A stretch of DNA of 64,000 bases from Marasmitruncus massiliensis (GTDB lineage Bacteria; Bacillota; Clostridia; Oscillospirales; Ruminococcaceae), in NCBI RefSeq assembly GCF_900186535.1, contig NZ_FYDE01000004.1, positions 744,001 through 808,000 on the forward strand, in the 5' to 3' direction. Positions 23,634 through 33,139 of the stretch are shown piece by piece. Under the pieces are notes generated by a model. The model saw nothing but the letters and a program-made list of their open reading frames with translations, was not told the DNA's origin and did not search any database. The first letter of the stretch is position 1; each line of letters opens with the position of its first letter. The position numbers and the translations under genes are program-made.

Positions 23634-24963
23634 GATTCATGACCTGCGCTCTTTTCTCGCGGTACTGAAAGAAAACGGCCGGCTTGCTGAAATTGAGAAA
23701 GAGGTCGACTTGGTGCATGAGCTTGGCTCCGTTCTCGCGACACTGGAATCAACCGCGGGAAAAGGTGGATTATTTTCCAAGGTAAAGGAACGTGAATTCA
23801 GAGTCTGCGGCGGGATGCTGGCCTCCATGGATAACATCGCGCTCGCGCTCGGATGCCCCAAGGAACAGATCACAGACTTTCTGGCGGAAGCGCTCACCAA
23901 ACCGATCAAGCCCAAAATTGTTGCAGATGCGCCCTGCCACGAAAATGTGCTGACCGGCGATCAGATTGACATGTTCCGGGTACCTGTTCCGACACATGCG
24001 CCGAAAGACGGCGGACCGGTCATCACCGGAGGCGTGGTGCACAGCAGGGGGCTGCATGGCGGGCCGCAGAACCTTTCCTTTCAGCGCATGCACGTCAAAG
24101 GGCGCGACAAATTTTGCATCATGATCAACGAGTGGCGGCATTTGAAGGGCTTTTATGACGAGGCCGAAGCGGAGGGAAAGCCGCTCCCGATTTCCGTGGT
24201 GTGCGGCTGTGACCCGGTGCTCTATGTGGGCGCGGGCCTGCGGTATGACGGTGATGAGACGGAGGTTGCCGGCGCAATCCGGGGGAAACCGATTGAAGTG
24301 GTAAAAAGCATCACCAACGATATCTATGTTCCCGCTGAGGCGGAATTTGTCATAGAAGGCGAGATTCAGCCCAACCTGCGCGAACCGGAAGGCCCGCTTG
24401 GCGAATTCACCGGCCACTATTCCCAGCCGTGGAACAGCCCGGTCGTCCGCGTGACGGCAATCTGCTACCGCAACAACGCAATCTACCAGACCATCAACGG
24501 CGCCTCGTTTGAGCATATCAATCTCGGAAACGTCCTGCCGCGCGAGCCGCTGCTTAAGAATTTTGCGAAATATGTGTCCAGCGGTGTTGTGGACGTGCAT
24601 ATTCCGCCTTACGGCAACGGATTTCTAGCCTATGTGCAGATTCATAAGAAAAATCCGGGCGAACCGAAAAATATAGCGCTGGCGGCGATGATGACCTATG
24701 TTAACATCAAGAATGTCATTGTGGTGGATGAAGACGTCGATATCTACAATCCGGCGGATATCATGTGGGCGCTTTCTACCCGTGTCAAGCCCGAACACGA
24801 CATTTTCTATGTGCCGAACGCGCAGGGGCATGAGCTGGACCCCTGCTCGGATGAACGCGGCGTACAAACCAAAATGGGAATTGACGCCACGCTCAGCGAG
24901 GACAACAAAGCATTTGAACGCGTGCGCTATCCAAAAGTCGACCTGAGCGACTATCTGAAATAA
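23626..24963 (+). CDS. ubiD: UbiD-family prenyl-FMN-dependent decarboxylase
   Basis: A 445-residue UbiD-type (de)carboxylase. The active-site segment EPEGPLGEFTGHYS contains the Glu-x-x-x-x-Glu region that binds metal and prFMN. The INEWRHLKGFYDEAEAEGKPLPI and VVCGCDPVLYVGAGL blocks are also characteristic. The family removes carboxylates from aromatic or heteroaromatic acids using prFMN made by UbiX (6457-7023 here). The gene overlaps folB by 8 bases. Plausible substrates are an imidazole, pterin or pyrimidine carboxylate formed upstream. An example would be 4-amino-5-imidazolecarboxylate of the clostridial purine pathway, but this is inference. Confidence 0.9.
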   Translation: MSEIHDLRSFLAVLKENGRLAEIEKEVDLVHELGSVLATLESTAGKGGLFSKVKEREFRVCGGMLASMDNIALALGCPKEQITDFLAEALTKPIKPKIVADAPCHENVLTGDQIDMFRVPVPTHAPKDGGPVITGGVVHSRGLHGGPQNLSFQRMHVKGRDKFCIMINEWRHLKGFYDEAEAEGKPLPISVVCGCDPVLYVGAGLRYDGDETEVAGAIRGKPIEVVKSITNDIYVPAEAEFVIEGEIQPNLREPEGPLGEFTGHYSQPWNSPVVRVTAICYRNNAIYQTINGASFEHINLGNVLPREPLLKNFAKYVSSGVVDVHIPPYGNGFLAYVQIHKKNPGEPKNIALAAMMTYVNIKNVIVVDEDVDIYNPADIMWALSTRVKPEHDIFYVPNAQGHELDPCSDERGVQTKMGIDATLSEDNKAFERVRYPKVDLSDYLK

Positions 24964-25005
24964 ATCCAAAAACCAAGATGCTGTAGGAAGGGAGGGGACT
25001 GTGGG

Positions 25006-27333
25006 ATGAATGTAGTGCACCAGTCTGTTGACAAAATCGACGGGATGGGCAGCGTTTTGGGACGCCCGGTTTATGCAGAAGACCTTGCGCCTGCGGACGC
25101 GCTGTGCGTCAAATTCCTGCGCAGCCCCCACGCTTATGCGCGCATCCGCTCCATCCTGAAGGACGCTGCGATGAAGGTGCCGGGGATGGTGCTGATCCTG
25201 ATCCATCAGGACTGTAAGCCGGTTCTGCACACCATCGCGGCGGAGGCCTACCCCGAAGGCTCCCCCTATGACCGATATCTTTTGGAGGATACTGTCCGCT
25301 ATGTGGGAGACCCGGTGGCGGTTGTCGCGGGGGAAACGGAACAGGCGGTGCTGGAAGCCATGCGGTTGATCGAGGTCGATTATGAGGTGCTTACTCCCAT
25401 TCTGGATTTTGAGCAGGCGCTGGATAACCCGATTGTGCTGCATCAGGATGTGTTTACCAACCTGCCGATCGACAACGATCCCGCACGTAATATCGCGGCC
25501 TCTTTCCCGTGGACAAGGGGCGACGTGGACGCGGAACTGAAAAAGTCCGACGCGGTGGTCAAATCGACCTATTATGTGCAGGCACAGCTTCACGCAATGA
25601 CCGAGACCCACCGCGCGTTCAGCTATTACGATGCGCGCGGGATACTGACCATTGTGTCCTCCTGCCAGTCGCCGTTCCATGTGCAGCGGATTGTATCCAA
25701 AACGCTGGAAATCCCGCAATATAAAATCCGTGTGATCAAACCGAGGGTCGGCGGCGCGTTCGGCGGGAAAAACAGCACGTTTATTGAGCCGTTTATCGCG
25801 TGGGTTACCAAACTGACGGGCCGTCCTGCGCAGATGATCTTTGACCGCCGCGAAAGCCTGACCTGCACCAACACCCGCCACGGCATGCGCATCCGGGTGA
25901 CGATGGGCGGGAAAAAGGACGGCACGATCAACGCCATCCGGCTTGAGGTGCTCGCAAACACCGGAGCCTACGGAGAGCACGCGATCGACGTGCTCGCGGT
26001 CGCCTGCAAAAATACGCTGCCGATGTATGCCAAAATCAGCGCTGTGGATTATTACGGCGTGCAAGTCTATACCAATATGGTCCCCGGCGGGGCGTATCGT
26101 GGTTTCGGCGGGGCGCAGTCGAACTTTGCAATCGAGTGCGCGGCCAATGAACTGGCGCATAAGCTGGGAATCGATCCGATCGCCCTGCGTAAAAAAAATA
26201 TCATCGAGGAAGGGGAAAGCCATCCGTTTCTGGCGGGCGGCTCCCCGGCGGGCGACGCGATAGTGCGCTCGACCACGCTGGCGCGCTGCATCGATAAGGG
26301 GCGGGAGCTGATCGGCTGGGACAGCAAATATCCTTGCCGTGAACTCGATGGGGACCGTGTGCGGGGCGTCGGCATGTCGGTGGCGATGCACGGCTCGTCT
26401 ATCGGCGGCATGGATGTGGCGGATGCCGAGGTGCGGCTCAATTATGACGGCGGTTATACGGTATTTTCAGGCGCGTCCGACCTTGGCACCGGCGCGGAAA
26501 CAATCCTCTGCCAGATTGCGGCGGAGGCGCTGTGCACCGATATGGACCATGTCTGGATTGTTGCCGCGGATACCGGCACAACCCCCTATGATAAGGGCGC
26601 ATACGCCTCTTCCTCCACGTATGCGTCCGGGAACGCGGTGCTGAAAGCGGCGCAAAAGCTGAAGGCAGAACTGCTCCGGGGCGCGAAGCTGGTGCTTCGG
26701 ACAGAGGAAGAAATCCTGTTTGACGGCAGATGCTTTCAAACATCCTCCGGCAAAACGCTTTCCCTCAGCGAATATCTGACAAAAGTCACCTATTGGAAGT
26801 TTGCGCCCGATTATTTCGCGGATGAAAAGACAATGCCCCAGTTGTCCGCTTCGGCACGGCATGGAGGGCCGACCAGCCCGCCTCCTTTTGTGGCAGGTTT
26901 TGCGGAGGTGGAAGTTGACCGGCGCACCGGAAAGGTAACGCTGATCGACTATGCGGAAGTGGTTGACTGCGGCACCGTGATCAATCCGAAGCTCGCCCGC
27001 ATCCAGGTGGAAGGCGGCCTGGTGCAGGGGATGGGGTACGCGCTGTTTGAGGAAATCCGCTATGACAAAAGGGGGCGTATGCTCAGCGACAGCTATACCG
27101 AATACCATATTCCGCGCCGGCTGGATATCCCGCGGATGCAGGTTGCGTTCGAGGAAAGCTGCGAACCTACCGGCCCATACGGTGCAAAGTCTCTTGGCGA
27201 GGTCGTGTTTCACACCCCTGCCTCCGCGATTGAAGAAGCAATCTACAATGCGGTCGGCGTCCGGCTGCGCAGCCTGCCGATGACGCCTGAAAAGGTGCTC
27301 GCGGCGATTCGGGAGAAGGAGGGGCGGCAGTAA
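25006..27333 (+). CDS. Xanthine dehydrogenase-type Mo-binding subunit (enzyme III)
   Basis: A 775-residue molybdenum subunit of the xanthine oxidase family. It carries RVGGAFGGKNSTF, GAYRGFGGAQSNFAIE and the C-terminal PTGPYGAKSLGEVV with the catalytic Glu. It resembles enzyme I more than enzyme II: both share the GQ/GRPVYTEDLA-type N terminus, CQSPFH/TQSPFH and the C-terminal GAKSLGE(V/L)V(F/I)HTPA run. They are therefore recent paralogues, probably with related substrates. ATG 25006 follows GGGAGGGG. It overlaps the FAD subunit by one base, completing a three-subunit set in Mo-FAD-FeS order. Confidence 0.92.
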   Translation: MNVVHQSVDKIDGMGSVLGRPVYAEDLAPADALCVKFLRSPHAYARIRSILKDAAMKVPGMVLILIHQDCKPVLHTIAAEAYPEGSPYDRYLLEDTVRYVGDPVAVVAGETEQAVLEAMRLIEVDYEVLTPILDFEQALDNPIVLHQDVFTNLPIDNDPARNIAASFPWTRGDVDAELKKSDAVVKSTYYVQAQLHAMTETHRAFSYYDARGILTIVSSCQSPFHVQRIVSKTLEIPQYKIRVIKPRVGGAFGGKNSTFIEPFIAWVTKLTGRPAQMIFDRRESLTCTNTRHGMRIRVTMGGKKDGTINAIRLEVLANTGAYGEHAIDVLAVACKNTLPMYAKISAVDYYGVQVYTNMVPGGAYRGFGGAQSNFAIECAANELAHKLGIDPIALRKKNIIEEGESHPFLAGGSPAGDAIVRSTTLARCIDKGRELIGWDSKYPCRELDGDRVRGVGMSVAMHGSSIGGMDVADAEVRLNYDGGYTVFSGASDLGTGAETILCQIAAEALCTDMDHVWIVAADTGTTPYDKGAYASSSTYASGNAVLKAAQKLKAELLRGAKLVLRTEEEILFDGRCFQTSSGKTLSLSEYLTKVTYWKFAPDYFADEKTMPQLSASARHGGPTSPPPFVAGFAEVEVDRRTGKVTLIDYAEVVDCGTVINPKLARIQVEGGLVQGMGYALFEEIRYDKRGRMLSDSYTEYHIPRRLDIPRMQVAFEESCEPTGPYGAKSLGEVVFHTPASAIEEAIYNAVGVRLRSLPMTPEKVLAAIREKEGRQ

Positions 27334-28103
27334 TGATCTTCAAAGAATATGTCTGCCCCTCGACGCTTGCGGAAGCCTATGAAACCCTCTGGAGCCATCC
27401 CGGCAGCGTACTGCTGGGCGGCTGCACGCTGCTTCGCAGAAATACGCGGACGTCCCCGCTTGGCATCGACTTGGGCGGGCTGGGCCTCAACCAGATTACA
27501 AAAACAGGAACAGACCTGATTCTGGGGGCGTCGGTTTCCCTGCGTGAAATGGAGACCAGCTGCGGAGATTTGTTTGACGGTGCGCTTTGCAAGGCTGTTT
27601 CCGCGTTGGGCGGGATACCCCTGCGTAACGTGATCACAGTGGGCGGAACGGTCGCGAGCCGTTTCGGCACCAGCGACCTCCTTACGGTCCTGCTTGCGCT
27701 GGATACGCGGCTGCAATTTTATCACAGCGGCCTGTGCACGCTGGAGGAGTATTTGAACATGCCGCCCCTCCGTGACATTCTGACAGAAATTCACATTCCG
27801 CTGGGCTGTTCCCGCATCGCGTTCCAGAGCATGCGGAACGCGTGCACGGATTACGCGCTGCTGAATGCCGCCGCCGCCGATACTGCTTGCGGCCTTCGTA
27901 TCGCGGTCGGCGCGCGCCCGATGGCCGCCGCACTTTCAGAGGCTGCGGCAGATTGCATAAACCGCGGAGGAACGCCGGCGCAGGCGGCAGAAGCTTCGGC
28001 GGCTGAACTCAAATTTGCGGACAACCACCGCGCAGGCGGCGCGTACCGCAGGGAGCTTTGCCTCGTACTGGTGGAGCGGGCGCTGAAGGAGGCGGGGATA
28101 TGA
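27333..28103 (+). CDS. Mo-hydroxylase FAD-binding subunit (enzyme III)
   Basis: A 256-residue FAD-binding subunit, short for the family. The first flavin loop reads VLLGGCTLLRR and the second ITVGGTVASRFGTSDLLTVLLAL, matching the form seen in the enzyme I FAD subunit rather than the common GGN...SP..D form. Its C-terminal half (ALLNAAAADTACGLRIAVGARP) aligns with the paralogue at 9472-10287. It probably passes electrons from the Fe-S subunit to NAD or to a flavoprotein. It overlaps both neighbours by one to four bases. Confidence 0.85.
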   Translation: MIFKEYVCPSTLAEAYETLWSHPGSVLLGGCTLLRRNTRTSPLGIDLGGLGLNQITKTGTDLILGASVSLREMETSCGDLFDGALCKAVSALGGIPLRNVITVGGTVASRFGTSDLLTVLLALDTRLQFYHSGLCTLEEYLNMPPLRDILTEIHIPLGCSRIAFQSMRNACTDYALLNAAAADTACGLRIAVGARPMAAALSEAAADCINRGGTPAQAAEASAAELKFADNHRAGGAYRRELCLVLVERALKEAGI

Positions 28104-28558
28104 CGGTTACGTTTTGGGTGAACGGGCGCAGGCAGGCGTGGGAAGTTCTGCCGGACGAGGTGCTTGCGGACAGCCTGCGCAGCCATGGCTTCACCAGCGT
28201 CAAAAAGGGCTGTGGACAGGGCGCCTGCGGGCTTTGTACGGTCTGGGTGGAAGACAAACCCGTTCCGTCCTGTTCGGTGCTGACCGTCCGAATGGCCGGA
28301 AAGCATATCACAACGCTGGAAGGCGTGCAGGAAGAAGCCGCGGCTTACGGTAGCCTGCTGGTGGCGGAAGGGGCTGAGCAGTGCGGATTCTGCGCTCCGG
28401 GCTTGATCATGCTGGTGCTGGCGATGAAAAAGGAACTGAAAGATCCTTCCGAACAGCAGGTCAGGGAGTATCTGAACGGAAACCTCTGCCGCTGCTCGGG
28501 CTATTACGGGCAGATCCGCGCGGCAATGAATTATTTACAGTCAGAAAGGTTGGGATAA
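28100..28558 (+). CDS. Mo-hydroxylase [2Fe-2S] subunit (enzyme III)
   Basis: A 152-residue subunit with two [2Fe-2S] clusters: GCGQGACGLCTVWVED with a following SC, then CGFCAPGLI and NLCRCSGYYG. The N terminus VTFWVNGRRQAWEVLPDEVLADSLRSHG is complete; ATG 28100 overlaps the FAD subunit stop by 4 bases (ATGA). It closes the enzyme III set. The end-to-end packing of the three genes implies coupled translation. Confidence 0.92.
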   Translation: MTVTFWVNGRRQAWEVLPDEVLADSLRSHGFTSVKKGCGQGACGLCTVWVEDKPVPSCSVLTVRMAGKHITTLEGVQEEAAAYGSLLVAEGAEQCGFCAPGLIMLVLAMKKELKDPSEQQVREYLNGNLCRCSGYYGQIRAAMNYLQSERLG

Positions 28559-28560
28559 CA

Positions 28561-30021
28561 GTGTTGGATGAGTATTACCTGGGTGAGTATCAGAATTATA
28601 TAGACGGCGTGTGGCAATCCCCGAAATCCGGCGCGCTGATGGAAGTCCGATGCCCCGGAAACGGCGCGGTGGTATCCCGCGTGCCTGATTCGGGCAAGGA
28701 AGATATTGATGCGGCGGTTGCCTGCGCCAAACGCGCGTTTGAGCAGGAGGACTGGGCATTTCAGCCGCGGCTGCGGTCGTCGGTGCTTTACCAGTGGGCA
28801 CAGGCGATGCGGCAGCATCTGAACCCCCTTGCGCGGGCTTTGTCCCTTGAGACAGGAAAACCGATTGCGGAAGCGCTGTTTGAAGTGAACGGGGCCATCG
28901 GCTATCTGGAGTATTACGCCAGTGCCACGCGCACACTGTTCGGCGGTTCTACCGCAGTGGATAAAAACAGCCTGTCTGTGCTGTGCCGCGAGCCGGTTGG
29001 CGTAGTAGCCGGCATTACGCCGTGGAACTATCCGATTACGCTGCTTATGCGTGACCTGGCTTCCGCGCTGGCGGCGGGCAATACGATTATCATCAAGCCT
29101 GCGGAGCAGACGACCGCCTGCACGTTTGAAGTGGTAAAACTGCTCGAACTGGTGCCTTCGATGCCGAAGGGCGTGGTCAACGCCGTATCGGGCAGAGGGG
29201 CAGCAGCCGGAAACGCGCTTGTTGAGCACTCGGACGTGGATATGGTGTCGTTTACCGGCGGGGTGGAAACCGGCAAAAAGATTATGAAAACCGGCGCGGA
29301 CACGATGAAAAAGCTGTCGCTCGAGCTTGGCGGGAAATCCCCCAATATCATTTTTGCCGACGCAAATCTGGATAAAGCGCTGCCGTTTGCCATCAAGGCA
29401 ATCTTCACAAATGCCGGGCAGCTTTGCACAGTGGGATCGCGGCTGGTTATTGAAGAATCCATTGCGGATACCTTTCTCGCAAGGATGAAAACAGAGGTTG
29501 AAAAGCTGAAACTGGGATTCGGACTCAATGAAGATACCCAGATGGGGCCGGTGATTTCCGAAAAACAGATGCAAAAAATCCTCGGTTACATCGAAGACGG
29601 ACTTCAGACCGGAGAACTGGTTACCGGAGGCCGCCGTGTCACCGAGAACGGGCTGGACAGCGGGTTCTTCATCGCGCCGACCATTATTAAAAATCCGGCG
29701 CATGACAGCCGTGTTGTGCAGGAAGAAATTTTCGGGCCGGTGCTGGTCGTGGAAACCTTCCGCACCGAGGAAGAAGCCGTTTCACTGGCAAACGGCACGA
29801 TCTATGGGCTGGCAGGCGCGGTCTGGTCCAAGGATATCGACAAAGCCATGCGGGTTGCCAGAAAGCTGCGCACGGGATCGGCCTGGGTGAACTGCTATAA
29901 CAAGCTGTTTCCGGAATGTGAGACCGGCGGCTACAAGCAGTCGGGCGTTGACCGCGCAGGCGGCGTTGAGGGCCTGATGAAATATACGGAAGTCAAACAT
30001 CTGTGTGTGGATTTCGCTTAG
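28561..30021 (+). CDS. NAD(P)-dependent aldehyde dehydrogenase
   Basis: A 486-residue aldehyde dehydrogenase. Catalytic residues are visible: the Asn in TPWNYPI, the Glu in LELGGKSPN, and the nucleophilic Cys in NAGQLCTVGSR; the FGPVLVVE block is also present. It is closest in feel to betaine/semialdehyde dehydrogenases. The start is GTG 28561, 2 bases after the Fe-S subunit stop. It would oxidise an aldehyde to the acid. Candidates are glycolaldehyde from a FolB-type cleavage, or a semialdehyde from ring opening (inference). Confidence 0.9.
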   Translation: MLDEYYLGEYQNYIDGVWQSPKSGALMEVRCPGNGAVVSRVPDSGKEDIDAAVACAKRAFEQEDWAFQPRLRSSVLYQWAQAMRQHLNPLARALSLETGKPIAEALFEVNGAIGYLEYYASATRTLFGGSTAVDKNSLSVLCREPVGVVAGITPWNYPITLLMRDLASALAAGNTIIIKPAEQTTACTFEVVKLLELVPSMPKGVVNAVSGRGAAAGNALVEHSDVDMVSFTGGVETGKKIMKTGADTMKKLSLELGGKSPNIIFADANLDKALPFAIKAIFTNAGQLCTVGSRLVIEESIADTFLARMKTEVEKLKLGFGLNEDTQMGPVISEKQMQKILGYIEDGLQTGELVTGGRRVTENGLDSGFFIAPTIIKNPAHDSRVVQEEIFGPVLVVETFRTEEEAVSLANGTIYGLAGAVWSKDIDKAMRVARKLRTGSAWVNCYNKLFPECETGGYKQSGVDRAGGVEGLMKYTEVKHLCVDFA

Positions 30022-30070
30022 GAATTCGCATTCGCAGATGAAGCTGTCAAAACGGCGTAAGGGGGCTGCA

Positions 30071-31609
30071 ATGATGAAACAAACTGACCAGAATAAAATC
30101 CGGCTGATGCTGGTGAACATTGTCAAGATCTATCCCGGCACCATTGCCAACAACAACGTAAACCTGAAGGTCCGGGAAGGCGAGGTGCATGCGCTGCTTG
30201 GTGAAAACGGTGCGGGAAAATCCACGCTGATGAATATCCTGTATGGATTGACAGAGCCCAACGAAGGGGATATTGTGTTTGAAGGAACGCAGGTACATAT
30301 CCAGTCTCCCAAGGACGCGATTGCAACCGGCATCGGCATGGTACACCAGCACTTTATGCTGATTCCGGCGCTGACAGTTGTGGAAAATATTATTCTTGGA
30401 ATGGACGATACCAGAAAGATCGCCATGGACACCAAAGGAGTTGCCGACCGGATTCTGGAGCTGTCCAAGAAGTATAATCTTGCAGTTGACCCCTATGCGC
30501 GTGTCTCCGACCTGACTGTGGGCCAGCAGCAGCGTGTTGAGATTGTAAAAGCGTTATATAAAGAGTGCCGGCTGCTGATTCTCGATGAGCCTACCGCCGT
30601 TCTGACCCCTCAGGAGATTGAACAGCTGTTCCTGATCATCCGCCAGCTGAAAGCGGAAAATAAATCCGTCATTTTCATCACGCATAAATTGGGTGAAGTC
30701 ATGGCTGTCTGTGACCGGATTACGGTTCTGCGGGCGGGGGAAACCGTCGGAACGGTTAATACTTCCGAGACCAACCCGCGAGAACTGGCGCACATGATGG
30801 TCGGCAAAGAGGTGCTCTTTGAAGTTGACAAAAAGGACAGGGAACAGGGAGAAGTAGTGCTTGATGTTGAGCATCTTACTGTCAGGAACAAGGACGTCAC
30901 CGCGGTCAGCGACTTGTCTTTGCATGTGCATGCCGGTGAAATTTACGGCATTGCGGGGGTTGACGGCAACGGCCAGTCCGAACTTATCCGCGCCATCACC
31001 GCTCTGAAAAAGAAAACGGGCGGCACGGTCACCATCTGCGGCAGGGATGTCACAAAAGGGAGTTCGAGGGATGTGCTGGACTGCCAGGTTGCCCATATCC
31101 CCGAAGACAGGCAGAATGTCGGTGTAGTAATGGGCATGTCCATTAAGGAAAACATGCTGCTGCATGATTATAAAAAGAAGGAATACAAAAAGAACGGGCT
31201 GCTCGACTGGAAGCGGATTGCGGTTCACGCGCAGGAACTGATCCAAAAATATAGTATCAAAACGCCTAATGAGGAAGAACCGATCACGGCGCTTTCCGGC
31301 GGCAATCAGCAGAAGGTGGTTGTGGCGCGGGAGCTGGAAACCCATCCTAAACTGATGCTGGCGGTTCATCCGACGCGCGGTGTGGATGTCGGGGCTATCG
31401 AATTTATTCATAAGCAGATTGTAGCCGCGCGCGACGAGGGCTGTGCGGTACTGCTGATTTCCACAGAACTCGATGAGATTATGTCCCTTTCCGACCGCAT
31501 CGGCGTGATTTATGAGGGGAAAATTCTGGGGGAAATGGCGCGTGAGGAAGCGGAAATCGGGCGGATCGGGCTGCTGATGGCGGGCCACTGTGAAAATGCC
31601 AGTGCGTAA
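30071..31609 (+). CDS. BMP-type ABC transporter ATPase (two nucleotide-binding domains)
   Basis: A 512-residue YufO/RbsA-like ATPase with two ABC domains. The first has Walker A GENGAGKST, signature LTVGQQQRVEI and Walker B LILDEPTAVL. The second has a degenerate Walker A (GVDGNGQSE) but a signature LSGGNQQKVVV, the usual asymmetry of sugar/nucleoside ATPases of this class. It powers the permeases at 15392-17333, from which 12 enzyme genes separate it. The start is ATG 30071 after AAGGGGG; ATG 30074 is equally possible. Confidence 0.92.
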   Translation: MMKQTDQNKIRLMLVNIVKIYPGTIANNNVNLKVREGEVHALLGENGAGKSTLMNILYGLTEPNEGDIVFEGTQVHIQSPKDAIATGIGMVHQHFMLIPALTVVENIILGMDDTRKIAMDTKGVADRILELSKKYNLAVDPYARVSDLTVGQQQRVEIVKALYKECRLLILDEPTAVLTPQEIEQLFLIIRQLKAENKSVIFITHKLGEVMAVCDRITVLRAGETVGTVNTSETNPRELAHMMVGKEVLFEVDKKDREQGEVVLDVEHLTVRNKDVTAVSDLSLHVHAGEIYGIAGVDGNGQSELIRAITALKKKTGGTVTICGRDVTKGSSRDVLDCQVAHIPEDRQNVGVVMGMSIKENMLLHDYKKKEYKKNGLLDWKRIAVHAQELIQKYSIKTPNEEEPITALSGGNQQKVVVARELETHPKLMLAVHPTRGVDVGAIEFIHKQIVAARDEGCAVLLISTELDEIMSLSDRIGVIYEGKILGEMAREEAEIGRIGLLMAGHCENASA

Positions 31610-31619
31610 AGGAGGACCT

Positions 31620-33032
31620 ATGACGGATTATATTTTGACCAATGCAGTAATTGTGACCGTAGACCCCGCGCGCCGTGTCCTGTTTGACGGCGCTTTGGCG
31701 GTTGAAAACGGGCGGATTGCGGTAATCGGCAGGACCGAAGAACTGATCAGGCAATCTCCGGATACCCGCAGAATTGACTGTACCGGCAAAGCCGTTTTTC
31801 CGGGGTTTATCAATACGCATAACCATCTGTTCCAGACTTTGCTGAAAGGGCTTGGCGACGACATGGTGCTGTCCGACTGGCTGCGCACCATGACCTTTCC
31901 GGCAGCCCGGTTCCTGACTCCGGAGGACAGCTGCCATGCCGCGATGCTCGGCTGCGCCGAGGCTGTCCGCAGTGGTGTGACAACTATGACGGATTACCTC
32001 TATCTGCATCATAAGGAGCACCTCACGGACGGTGTCGCAAAAGCGATGACGGAACTGAAAATCCGCGGCGTCATCGGCAGCGGGGCGATGGACGCCGGTC
32101 TGGACGCAGGCGTCTGCCCCGAGATTACCCAGACTCCTGAAGTGGTGGAGCGCGAAATGACGGAACTGTTTGACCGTTATCACAATTCGGAAGAAGGCCG
32201 GCTGAAAGTCTGGGCGGCGCCGGCGGCACTTTGGTCCAATTCCGAAAAGATGCTCCGGATGCTGTGGGAACTTACCAGTTCCTATCACAGCGGCATTACC
32301 ATCCATGTATCTGAAACACCGTTCGACCGGAAGGCCACGGAAGCGCTGCACGGGTGCGCAGGGACGGACTGTCTGGAAAAGCTGGGCATTCTGGGGCCGA
32401 ATGTACTGATGGTACATTGTGTTTACCTCAATCAAAAGGACATCGCTGCCGCGAAGCAATATGATCTGAAGGTTTCGCACAACGCGGTCAGCAACATGTA
32501 TCTGTCCTCCGGTGTCGCGCCGGTTCCGGCAATGCTTAAAGCGGGCGTCACAGTCTCCCTGGGGGTGGATGGCGCCGCTTCCAACAACGGCCAGGACATG
32601 CTGGAACTGATGAAATCCACCGCGCTTCTGCATAAAGTGTCCACGCTGGACCCGACGGTTATCACTGCGGAAAAGGTGCTGGAAATGGCTACGATTGACG
32701 GCGCGCGTGCTCTGGGCATGGAAGACGAGGTTGGTTCGCTTGAGGTCGGGAAAAAGGCTGACTTTGTAGTATTTAACCCTTATCTCAGCCCGAAATCGAT
32801 TCCAATGCACAACCCGGTTTCCACGCTGGTCTATTCTTCGACTATGGCAAATATCGAATCGGTCGCGGTGGACGGACGCTTTATTCTGGAAAACGGTGTA
32901 CTGACGACGGCGGATGAGCGAAAAATATTAGAAGACGGGTACCGCGCGGCGGAACAGCTCGCGTCACGTGCGGGAATAACGAATCGGGGGGCGGGGCATC
33001 CGTGGTGTTCCGTTTACGCGGAAAACAGATAA
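31620..33032 (+). CDS. SsnA/AtzB-like aminohydrolase 1
   Basis: A 470-residue amidohydrolase of the ATZ/TRZ and guanine-deaminase group. The motif set is complete: GFINTHNHLFQ (HxH), IHVSETP (His and catalytic Glu), VHCVYL (His), SHNAVSN and GVDGAASNN (Asp). The family removes amino groups or halogens from heterocycles, for example guanine or 8-oxoguanine deaminases. ATG 31620 follows AAAGGAGG and lies 11 bases after the ATPase. In the purine context, deamination of a guanine-like ring is likely; the exact substrate is open. Confidence 0.88.
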   Translation: MTDYILTNAVIVTVDPARRVLFDGALAVENGRIAVIGRTEELIRQSPDTRRIDCTGKAVFPGFINTHNHLFQTLLKGLGDDMVLSDWLRTMTFPAARFLTPEDSCHAAMLGCAEAVRSGVTTMTDYLYLHHKEHLTDGVAKAMTELKIRGVIGSGAMDAGLDAGVCPEITQTPEVVEREMTELFDRYHNSEEGRLKVWAAPAALWSNSEKMLRMLWELTSSYHSGITIHVSETPFDRKATEALHGCAGTDCLEKLGILGPNVLMVHCVYLNQKDIAAAKQYDLKVSHNAVSNMYLSSGVAPVPAMLKAGVTVSLGVDGAASNNGQDMLELMKSTALLHKVSTLDPTVITAEKVLEMATIDGARALGMEDEVGSLEVGKKADFVVFNPYLSPKSIPMHNPVSTLVYSSTMANIESVAVDGRFILENGVLTTADERKILEDGYRAAEQLASRAGITNRGAGHPWCSVYAENR

Positions 33033-33139
33033 AAAGAAAGAAGGTACGGCCGCGGCGGGTATGATAGCCGGAGCCTTGCTCCGGAAAACAGACAGCTCTG
33101 CCCAGACGGTGAAACTTTGGAAGGGATCGGAAAAACAAT

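Noticed and set aside
24625-26391. 588-codon minus-strand frame opposite ubiD and xdh III
   Set aside because: His/Arg-rich composition typical of antisense shadow frames; it covers two genes with intact catalytic motifs.
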